Origin: Monoplex corrugatus
Lineage: Eukaryota > Mollusca > Gastropoda > Littorinimorpha > Ranellidae
Direction of reading: 5' to 3'
DNA: 64,000 nt
Assembly: GCA_030674185.1 (NCBI GenBank)
Contig: JAPXFY010000015.1
Span: forward strand, 23,132,986 to 23,196,985
In this document: positions 56,037 through 64,000 of the stretch, one piece after another
How positions within the stretch are numbered: the stretch's first letter is position 1
Layout: every line of letters starts with the position of its first letter
The notes under the pieces: generated by a model
What the model saw: only the letters and a program-made list of their open reading frames with translations
Told to the model about the DNA's origin: nothing
Databases searched by the model: none
Program-made: the position numbers and the translations under genes

Positions 56037-56543
56037 TGAAGTGCACACAGACTACTCCTAGCAGTCCATCCATCTCCAGCACCTGACAGGGATATTCAAC
56101 ACCTGACCACCTAATTATATAGGTGTTTCCTATAACAGGAAACTGACATGGCTTCCTGAGGATGACCAAGGGAACAAAATGGCTGGGGGTCCATGTTTCG
56201 CAACCATGTCGTCCCTGGACGAAGACCACATCACTGTCAGCTTCTTGTTGTTTGTGCAGCCAGGCGCACAGATGATCCTGTTGCAGTGCTTCTGGTATAC
56301 TGGCCATCCAAGTGATGGAAATACTGACTGCACAGGCCTGTTCAGGGCAACGGAGGCAGCAAAAAACTGCCACAAACCTGTGTAGACAGCATTCCCAACC
56401 ATTTCCATGCATTCATTCCTGAAAGCATCCTCTGGTGTAGCACGGGGTGCAGAAGATGTCAGCACTGCAACATGGATCACATGCTCTGCATTGAGGTTGC
56501 CTGTTGGTGCACACCAGTTCTGGCCATCAAGAAATAATCCTTC
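56037..56543 (-). pseudogene. Main exon of an unnamed gene (transposon-type OTU/vertnin-like family?)
   Basis: The acceptor on the minus strand is TTGTGTCTGCAG/GAA at 56543. Reads EGLFLDGQNWCAPTGNLNAE, RATPEDAFRNECMEM, TGLWQFFAASVALNRPVQSV, FPSLGWPVYQKHCNR and LTVMWSSSRDDM. A frameshift near 56200 follows, then TWTPSHFVPLV and the end VVCVHF at the insertion site. The Trp-rich block, the VMW strand and the W-x-P-x-HFVPLV segment resemble uncharacterised OTU- or vertnin-like proteins often found in transposons. That match is from memory and tentative. Spliced structure plus frameshift plus insertion suggest a dead gene. Confidence 0.55.
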
Positions 56544-56837
56544 CTGCAGACACAACAAATTACAAATTTCAACAAAAATGTATTATCAAACGTCAAAATT
56601 ACCACAAATGCCTTTGTTGTAAGAAAGCAAGAAAACCATTTCTCTATTTTGACGTAAGCTAAGATGCTTTTTCTGTCGTCAGAATACGATTTCCATCGGC
56701 TTACTATATGAAGCTGACCAAAATCAAATGAACGACAAAACCTGCTTTGTCGATATTTGTTAAAAATACTGCACGGTTTGGTGTCGGTCGTCAAAAAAGT
56801 GTCACACGTCAACACAAGGAAGAGTATTATAACATAC

Positions 56838-56873
56838 CTTCAGATGCAGACAGTTCCTCATCAGCAGCAACTC
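56838..56873 (-). CDS. Candidate 36-bp upstream exon of the unnamed minus-strand gene
   Basis: Bounded on the minus strand by acceptor TGCATTTCACAG/GAG and donor AAG/GTATGTTAT, both good consensus sites. Twelve codons, ELLLMRNCLHLK, phase 0 at both ends, joining in frame to the exon at 56543 over a 294-bp intron. Upstream exons are not identified; an ATG frame at 57246 is possible but unsupported. Confidence 0.5.
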
Positions 56874-57554
56874 CTGTGAAATGCACGTGACCACAAACCA
56901 ACGTGTCACCCACGTGTGTACTGGAAGTGAATAACATCGATTTTTGCGATATCGTTGAAATGAGAATTTTGGGCTGGGTGTCTGACGTAAAAAATTACAA
57001 CACATTTTTGCGACGGTAACAATCCCAATTAAAAAACAGATAATAATACGCTCAGTACTTTTCACTCAAATAATGATTAACAATCGTTTCCAGAGTACAA
57101 AATGACACCATTTTGGAATCTCTAACCCAAAACATTTGAAAGAACAACACACTCGAAATTTCGATGGCGGTCTTACAACACGTTATCACGCGTGACACCG
57201 AAAATTTGAACGGCCAGAATAGACGCATCAAGAAATTCCGATCCATTTGGCAAGTTTGTGTATGTTAATCGAGGTATATTTTGCTCAGCTTAGTTTCAAG
57301 TGCTTTAATCACACCTCGGCTGAGCACGGCATCTTCATTTAGTGCTGACTACGAAATGTCCGTTTTCGACGCCATGATTTTTAAGACAATTTTGTACAAT
57401 ATTGCACGTGTAGAGCAAAATACAAAAATATTAGGCTTGAAGTTATCTCCACTATCAGTACATTCATTCTTCCACACAACCAAAAGAAGAACACGGGTTT
57501 CAGATGTGAAAATAATGTTTTTATAGGAGTTCTCATGAACACCCTCTCAGCACC
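56874..57554. other. Upstream flank of the unnamed minus-strand gene
   Basis: Contains two further GTGTC-type motifs (about 56988 plus, 57195 minus) with TTACAACA partners. No exon is confidently placed. Confidence 0.4.
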
Positions 57555-57671
57555 CCCACCTTTTGGCACTTAGTCATATATATATATTATACATGTATAT
57601 ATACACACATACATATATATATATGTATATATGCATACATATATATATGTATAATATGTATAATATATATT

Positions 57672-57714
<43 letters not shown>

Positions 57715-57785
57715 GACACACACACGTACCACGCAGGGACAAACAAGAAGAATCATAATTCACATTTCATATTTATTCTGGTAAA
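57555..57785 (-). repeat. Inverted partner of 52240-52657
   Basis: The reverse complement carries the same unique ends as 52240-52657 around shorter TA/CA tracts (57577-57725). Confidence 0.8.
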
Positions 57786-58220
57786 GACCAAAGTCTCTTA
57801 TTGAAGGGGGCACATAGGCCTCACAGCAAAAGTAAATGAACAAAAAAAAAGAAAAAAAAGTGGGGCAACACCTGATCCATAAACGAAATGCTTTGACAAT
57901 TACAACAAATCATATCAAAGAAATGGACTGCAGCAAGCATCAGCATTAAACATCTAACACATTTATGGTGTGTATTGTGATCAGTGCTACTTAGCTGTAT
58001 GTGACCAGATTACAAACAGTAGATGCCACACTCCTCGACATGAGTAAATTCAATCTGACACTGTAAAATTACATGGATTGTTGTAACATTTTGGCTGAAG
58101 ATGTTTTTCTCTGCAGCAGTTTTACTCTGAGATCTCTTGAAGCTGGACAGCACAACACGAATTGCACTTTGTTTTTCTGTGCCGTTTTTCATGAATGACA
58201 GAAACACCCAGACAGACATT
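57786..58220. other. Intergenic DNA, no feature seen
   Basis: No ORF or repeat recognised apart from short A runs. Confidence 0.5.
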
Positions 58221-58420
58221 CATTCTCTCTCACACACACATATATGCAAACAGACGCACACATACACACACAAAATCACACACAAAATCACACACAAACA
58301 CACACACACACAAACACCTACACAGCGCGCTCACACGTGATCGTGTATGTGTGAAGACACACAAAACTTTTCACTGTGAAGTGAGTAATTCAAAGCTATG
58401 AATCCGTTCCCTTCCCACGA
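58221..58420 (+). repeat. Partner of 51940-52080 (same orientation)
   Basis: CACACGTGATCGTG-ATGTGTGAAGACA, CTTTTCACT-TGAAGT and GAGTAATTCAAA-CTATGAATCC occur in both places, here preceded by a CA/CACAAAAT tract. Confidence 0.75.
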
Positions 58421-58536
58421 AATTCCAATACAAGAACACCGATTGGATAGCATTTGGTAACAACAAAAATAACGATGTTATTTCGGTAGTCATGAGTAAA
58501 TCAATTGTTGCATGTTATTATTTGACACTGCTAATT

Positions 58537-58599
<63 letters not shown>

Positions 58600-58605
58600 A
58601 CACAC

Positions 58606-58649
<44 letters not shown>

Positions 58650-58834
58650 CACACACACACACACCACACACACACACACGCGCGCGCGCATCCAGGGCAT
58701 TCTAGGTTTCTCATGATGTTTTCGCTGTGTAATAACAGCAAACTGCACAACCTTGAGACAGGTTGATACGTTTAAATATATGGGAACGATCATCTCACCA
58801 GACGGCAGATGCACATCAGAAATAGCCACATATC
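58537..58834 (+). mobile_element. Short RTE insertion with inverted 5' piece, flanked by 20-bp near-identical repeats
   Basis: After a CA tract (58538-58682) comes a minus-orientation RTE piece (TCTAGGTTTCTCATGATGTTTTCGCT, 58703-58728). It is joined directly to a plus-orientation piece (CAACCTTGAGACAGGTTGATACG through GCAGATGCACATCAGAAATAGCC). The flanks ATTATTTGACACTGCTAATT (58517-58536) and ATTATTTGACACTGATAATT (58835-58854) differ at one base. Confidence 0.7.
58538..58682. repeat. (CA)n microsatellite
   Basis: CA repeat with CCACACAAC and CG interruptions. Confidence 0.95.
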
Positions 58835-58975
58835 ATTATTTGACACTGATAATTCATGGTTCTGAATTATTAATTGTAATTGTTCCCCTTCTTACATTCA
58901 AACTTCTACTACCCATCCCCATGCCTATCCCCATCCTTCACCTTTTTTCTTTTCTTGTTGTTGTTGTCCATTTCC

Positions 58976-58982
<7 letters not shown>

Positions 58983-59032
<50 letters not shown>
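58983..59032. repeat. (CT)n microsatellite
   Basis: CT repeat of about 50 bp followed by a short GT run. Confidence 0.95.
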
Positions 59033-59035
<3 letters not shown>

Positions 59036-59114
59036 TGGTGTGTGTGTGTGTGAAATCACTACAGTGAACAGACATTAGATAAAAGATTCCTTCCTTTCCC
59101 TTCCCCCTCCCCGA

Positions 59115-59470
59115 GATATGGTTTCTAAGAAGAATGTTGAGAGTTCCATGGACAACAAAGAAAACAAACGAGACAGTCTTGATGGAGGCAGATAGAAGAA
59201 AATCATTGATAAAACAGATTATGAAAAGACAGGCAACATTTATAGGCCATTTTATGAAGAAAGGGGAATTAGATCACCTGGTCACAACAGGAAACCTGGA
59301 GGGAAATCGAGCACCAGGTAGACCCAGGGAGAAGATATTGGACGGATTTGCAGCAGAGTGACTTAGGACAGAGAGGGTGGAAGATGTGCTTGTGGCAACA
59401 AGGGATAGATACATATGGAGGGTCATGATCGCCAACGCCATGTGGCAGGGCACATGATGATGATGATGGT
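59115..59470 (+). mobile_element. RTE-type LINE 3' end, diverged copy
   Basis: Frame 59134-59361 reads MLRVPWTTKKTNETVLMEA, FIGHFMKKGELDHLV and GNRAPGRPREKILDG. It is followed, out of frame, by the TRDRYIWRVMIANAMWQGT block and a (GAT)n end at 59456-59468. The substitutions are shared in part with the 36775 copy, suggesting an older subfamily. Confidence 0.87.
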
Positions 59471-59931
59471 TTATTTACTTATATGCTTTCAGCATATGCA
59501 CACCTGTTATGACACAAATTCTCAACTCTGTCACCATTTCCCACCGATATCAAAACTACTGCGCTTGCTACACGATTTCTGACTCCTTTGGGCATCTTGG
59601 CTAGTGAGATGTAAACTTAAGACACAACTGAATCAAATCTGGACGATTTTGATCCATTAGGGTCATTTATTCACCTCACACTTTCCATTTTTCTAGATTT
59701 CAGGGAAAACTTTATGATCATACACGAGGGAGGTGTGTCCAGACTTGCTTTTGGACAATTGTGCGTAATTTTCATAATTTTTTATGGCATTTTATGCCAT
59801 TACGCTGTTGATAGCTACATCACGAATTTTGGACATCTCGAACCATGATTTTGATCAGTTGCGATCATTTGCAGGAAGTCAGGAGTATACAAACGTTTCT
59901 CCGGAAATTCAGCAAGCGTCAGTGGTGTGTA
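59471..59931. other. Intergenic DNA, no feature seen
   Basis: Unique-looking sequence before the GT tract. Not coding by any recognised motif. Confidence 0.5.
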
Positions 59932-60068
59932 TGTGTGTGGTGTGTGTGTGTGTGTGTGTGCTCTGTGGTGTGTGTGTGTGTGTGTGTGCTGCTGTGTGTG
60001 TGCCTGTTGTTGCGTGTGTGTATGTATGGTGTGTATGTATGTGTCATCGTGTGCATGTGTGTGTTTTT
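59932..60068. repeat. (GT)n-rich tract
   Basis: GT repeats with TGCTCTG, GCTGCTG and TATG interruptions, leading into the 34-bp array. Confidence 0.88.
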
Positions 60069-60132
60069 AGCACTAAAAATATCTGGCCACAATCAGTGGA
60101 CCATGTACCAGCAAAGAACCAACTTCTCACCA

Positions 60133-61850
60133 TCACCAAAGTGTCACCACATCTACCCTCCACCATCACCAAAGTGTCACCACATCTACCCTCACCATCA
60201 CCAAAGTGTCAACCACATCTACCTCCACCATCACCAAAGTGTCACCACATCTACCCTCCACCATCACCAAAGTGTCACCCACATCTACCCTCCACCATCA
60301 CCAAAGTGTCACCCACATCTACCCTCCACCATCACCAAAGTAGTCACCCACATCTACCCTCCACCATCACCAAATATCACCCACATCTACCCTCCACCAT
60401 CACCAAAGTGTCACCCACATCTACCCTCCACCATCACCAAAGTATCAACACATCTACCTCCATCATCAAAAGTCACCACATCTACCCTCCACCATCACCA
60501 AAGTGTCACCCACATCTACACTCACATCACCAAGTGTCACCACATCTACCTCCACCATCACAAAGTGTCACCACATCTACCTCCACTTCACCAAAGTGTC
60601 ACCCCCATCTACCTATACCATCACAAAGTGTCTCCACATCTATCCTCCACCATCACCAAAGTGTCACCAAATCCCCTCCCTCCACCATAACCAAAGTGTC
60701 CCCACATCAACCCTACACAATCATACACATCTCACCCACATCTACCCTCCACCATCACCGAAGTGTCACCACATATCAAAATTCTCCTCTACCATCACAA
60801 AGTGTCACCACACTCCCTCCACCATCACCGATTGTCACCACATTCTACCTCTACTCACAAAGTCACCCCATCCATCCCTTCCACCATCACCCAGTGTCAC
60901 CCACATCTACCCACACCATCAACAAAGTGTACCACCCACATCTACCCTCCACATCACCAAGTGTCACCCACATCTACCCTCTACCATCACCAAAGTGTCA
61001 CCCAATCTACCCTTCACAATCACCAAAGTGTCACCCACATCTACCCTCACCATCACCAAGTGTCACCCACATCTACCCTCCACCATCACCAAGTGTCACC
61101 CACATCTATCCCTCCACCATCACCAAAGTGTCCCCACATCTACCCTCCACCATCACCAAGTGTCACCCACATCTACCTCCACCATCACCAAGTGTCACCC
61201 ACATCTACCCTCCACCATCACCACAGTGTCACCCACATCTACCCTCCACCATCACCAAAGTGTCACCCACATCTACCCTCCACCATCACCACAGTGTCAC
61301 CCACATCAATCCTCCACCATCACCACAGTGTCACCCACATCTATCCTCCATCGTCACCACAGTATCACCCACATCTACCCTCCACCATCACCACAGTGTC
61401 ACCCACATATATCCTCCACCATCACCACAGTGTCACCCACATCTACCCTCCACCATCACCACAGTGTCACCCACATCTACCCTCCACCATCACCACAGTG
61501 TCACCCACATATATCCTCCACCATCACCACAATGTCACCCACATCTACCCTCCACCATCACTACAGTGTCCCCACATCTACCCTCCACAATCACCACAGT
61601 GTCACCCACATCTACCCTCCACCATCACCACAGTGTCACCCACATCTATCCTCCACCATCACCACAGTGTCACCCATATCTATCCTCCACCATCACCACA
61701 GTGTCACCCACATCTATCCTCCACCATCACCACAGTGTCACCCACATCTATCCTCCACCATCACCACAGTGTCACCCACATCTACCCTTCATCATCACCA
61801 CAGTGTCACCCACATCTATCCTCCACCATCACCACAGTGTCATCCACATG
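60133..61850. repeat. 34-bp minisatellite, about 50 units, two subfamilies
   Basis: Unit: CACATCTACCCTCCACCATC plus ACCAAAGTGTCACC. Units up to about 61190 mostly carry ACCAAAGTG with many indels. From about 61210 to 61840 they mostly carry ACCACAGTG, are nearly invariant and keep an exact 34-bp period. Since 34 is not a multiple of three, each of the three forward frames stays open across most of the array, giving overlapping spurious ORFs of about 697, 467 and 402 codons. Confidence 0.96.
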
Positions 61851-61969
61851 TACCAAAGGATCCTCTTCTACAACTGATGGGGCGAACGTATGCTCTGAAA
61901 AATTAGTTGAAAGGATCTATTTTGTGAGGTCGCAAAAAAAAATGCCTTCTTTGGCCACACTGTTTTTGT

Positions 61970-62505
61970 AGCGTTTCAAGGAGAAGATCCCCAAATCGAA
62001 ATGGTCAGCAGAGCGCTTCACAAGCTTACACACGACATTTTCGAATGTTTTCTTAGAACCTCGAGCATTAAAAGTTTCAGTTTCAGTTTCTCAAGATGAC
62101 GTCTTCGCGCTCGGAATGAATTCCATATGCGCTAACATCACATGCGCCATGTGAAGAAGATCCAGAGTGACCACGGCACAAACCTTTTGGCCAGGTCCTG
62201 GGGTCTTACCTAGATAGTTCCATAACCCTGGGGTCGTAGGGAAGTGAGGTGGTAGAGACTTTAACTTTTCCTAGGGCCAGCACCACGAGGGCGGCACCCA
62301 TCCCCTCTCACACGCTTGAAATTCATATTCATATTTACATTTTTTTTACCAAAACTTGAGAAAGACAAGAAGACTAATTGGTCTTCAGGGGGAGGGACCT
62401 GGGAAATCAACGTATCTCTCCAATGTTTACTTTAACCAATGCCCTGTTCTTCAGGATTTTCAACTGCCATGGGATCTTTAGCGTGCTCAGCCAAAGTTCT
62501 ATATA
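61970..62505 (-). repeat. SINE-like repeat R1, most complete copy
   Basis: Reverse-complement partner of 1-500; blocks match along its length with scattered indels. Contains CAGTTTCAGTTTCTCAAGATGACGTC at about 62080-62106. No ORF. Confidence 0.8.
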
Positions 62506-62607
62506 CAGGATTGTAAATCAGAGTAAAGAAAAGTGGAAATTTGTTTCACGTTTCACAGTAAATAGATTGCATTGTTCCGCATGAAGAAAAACAAAAGCAG
62601 AAAACAA

Positions 62608-62625
62608 CACACACACACAAACACA

Positions 62626-62701
<76 letters not shown>

Positions 62702-62737
62702 CACACGCACACACACACACGACTACACACACACAAC

Positions 62738-62775
<38 letters not shown>

Positions 62776-62802
62776 ACCCACACACACACACACGCACACA
62801 CA
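62608..62802. repeat. (CA)n microsatellite
   Basis: Nearly 200 bp CA with CG, ACGACTA and ACCCC interruptions. Confidence 0.96.
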
Positions 62803-63055
62803 AAAGCCAAAGAATATTGGGGACAATGCGATGTCTTCCTATACTGTTACCAGTGACCGGTGAGCAGAGTTTACATCCAGACTAGTATGAAATTGTAGTA
62901 AAATATTGAAACGCTAATCAGATAGGCTTAGTACCAAAAAAGAAAAAAAAAGAAAGAGTTTAAAAAGTTAGGCACAATTCATGTCTGGAAATATCTAAGC
63001 ACGCGCGCTAGTGCTCACGAGGGAGAGTTACATGTGCACGCATGACCCCCTAAAT

Positions 63056-63060
<5 letters not shown>

Positions 63061-63135
<75 letters not shown>

Positions 63136-63165
63136 CTCTCTCTCTCTCACTATACACACACACAA

Positions 63166-63196
<31 letters not shown>

Positions 63197-63240
63197 ATAA
63201 TATATAATATAATATATATATATATATATATATTATTATT
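63061..63240. repeat. (CA)n(CT)n(TA)n compound microsatellite
   Basis: CA, a short CT block (63132-63148), CA again, then TA and (ATT)n up to the RTE fragment. Confidence 0.95.
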
Positions 63241-63242
63241 AA

Positions 63243-63537
63243 AGCTTGATGGAGCCAGACACAAGTAGATCACTCATAAGGAAGATTAGGAAAAACAGGC
63301 AACATTTATAGGCCATTTTATGAGGAAGGGGGATTTGGAGCACCTGGTCACAACGGGAAAGCTGGAGGGAAAGAGAGCACCAGGTAGACCCAGGGAGAAA
63401 ATGCTGGATGGACTTGCAGGGTGGCTGGGGATGAGGAGGGTGGGGGAGATGCTAGGGGCAACTAAAGATAGAGACAGATGGAAGTCCATGATCGCCAATG
63501 CCATGCGGCAGTGCACCTGATGATGATGATGATATAT
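63243..63537 (+). mobile_element. RTE-type LINE, extreme 3' end
   Basis: Begins at the DTSRSLIRKIRK block with a 1-base loss (AGGAAAAACAGGC), continues FIGHFMRKGDLEHLV, GKRAPGRPREKML and ANAMRQCT, and ends in (GAT)n at 63519-63533, followed by TA repeats. Its 5' boundary is at almost the same element position as the copy at 32353. Confidence 0.88.
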
Positions 63538-63569
63538 ATAGTATATATATTATATATAATTGCAACCTT

Positions 63570-63930
63570 TTAGCGCTATTATTTTTTTTTGGCAAGACTT
63601 CAGAAGGCCAAGAAGGCAAACTGGGTTTCAAGGTGAGGGGACCGGGGAAATAAACCTTTCACTCCAACATTTTTGTACCAGGGCAACCGGATGAATGGCC
63701 TAATCTTCACGATTCTAAACTGCTGTGGTATCTTTAAGCGTGCACAGGTCAGAAGGCACACGGATCCGACACGTTTTTTCGTCCCCTCTCCGAAGGAGTA
63801 GACATTCAGTTTGAGTCTCTGATCGAGTTGAGGAGAAAAGTCGAGGCCTCAACGGGAAACGAACCCTGAAAGCTCGATTTTACTTAATGGCAAGCGGACG
63901 TCTGAACCACTCTGCCAGTTACTTGAGGAA
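63570..63930 (-). repeat. tRNA-headed SINE of the R1 family
   Basis: On the minus strand a tRNA-like head (A box TGGCAGAGTGGTTCAGACG; B box GGGTTCGTTTCCCG) at about 63810-63925 leads into a body shared with positions 1-160 (CTTAAAGATACCACAGCAG, TTTCCCCGGTCCC) and an A-rich tail at about 63570-63592. This places the R1 family among tRNA-derived SINEs. The two boxes are the likely internal pol III promoter. Confidence 0.75.
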
Positions 63931-63982
63931 CCCACGAAACATGAACGAGCAAACTTACGAAAATTCTATGAGGATGTCTCTT

Positions 63983-64000
63983 ACACACACACACACACAC
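63983..64000. repeat. (CA)n at the window end
   Basis: CA repeat cut by the window edge. Confidence 0.9.

Noticed and set aside
54658..56048. ORFs of about 200-350 codons rich in His/Pro/Thr or Trp/Val/Gly
   Set aside because: Pure consequence of the C/A-only and G/T-only arms of the foldback element.
59784..59930. Host exon before the GT tract
   Set aside because: Open frame only; no splice sites or conserved motif could be supported.
59784..61906. Very long overlapping ORFs of about 697, 467 and 402 codons
   Set aside because: They are the three frames of a 34-bp tandem repeat with few stop codons; translation gives His/Pro/Ser/Thr repeats and no domain.

Overview
This window is eukaryotic nuclear DNA, almost certainly from an animal and most likely a marine gastropod or another lophotrochozoan. 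The evidence is GT-AG introns, a metazoan-type M13 metallopeptidase gene, many non-LTR retrotransposons (L2-, CR1-, RTE- and I-like), several Ty3/gypsy pol regions, tRNA-derived SINEs, and heavy (AC)n/(AG)n/(AT)n loading. One SINE block (GTTTCAGTTTCTCAAG-type) is one I associate with caenogastropod genomes; that is recollection, not proof. Nothing bacterial or viral-episomal is present, and there are no rRNA genes or functional tRNA genes.

The only clear host gene is a plus-strand neprilysin/ECE-like M13 peptidase. Exons are at 5919-6063, 6429-6515, 28354-28556, 31295-31477, 35552-35635, 41656-41749, 42653-42784 and 46566-46665 (C-terminal exon with stop). Splice phases agree between adjacent recognised exons. 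I find no exon for about 40 residues between 35636 and 41655. I also find none for the whole catalytic core (HExxH, ExxxD, DxHSP) between 42785 and 46565. Introns total more than 39 kb and are filled with repeats; intron 2 alone is 21.8 kb.

Layout. 1-500: SINE-like repeat. 661-2725: Ty3/gypsy integrase region with a putative 3' LTR. 2726-5755: microsatellites and an L2-like LINE 3' end carrying a tRNA-SINE. 5919-6515: first M13 exons. Inside intron 2: an I-like LINE with RNase H (about 8250-11706, minus); a CR1-like RT (12764-14194, minus); an L2-like LINE with a nested RTE insertion (14195-17462, minus); a Ty3/gypsy pol with a 30-bp hairpin minisatellite, a C-terminal PHD finger and an adjoining decayed TatD-type nuclease ORF (17463-25427, plus); another L2-like 3' end; and a LINE ORF1 with an esterase-like motif. 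28.3-46.7 kb: the remaining M13 exons with RTE, L2 and gypsy fragments, a 650-bp homopurine tract and degenerate tandem repeats. 47.0-47.9 kb: a 40-bp minisatellite. 48.8-54.2 kb: three minus-strand RTE-type copies, paralogous segments and a 188-bp MITE. 54.5-56.9 kb: a minus-strand spliced gene fragment interrupted by a foldback-like insertion with a 10-bp target duplication. 57.5-64 kb: rearranged repeats, RTE fragments, a 34-bp minisatellite of about 50 units, and more SINE copies.

The most notable observations are: (1) the order PR-RT-RNaseH-IN-PHD followed 23 bp later by a TatD-nuclease ORF on the same strand; (2) a C-rich/G-rich foldback element at 54616-56036; and (3) an M13 gene whose two ends survive without its catalytic exons. 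All transposon ORFs here carry stops or frameshifts, so I treat them as decayed copies.
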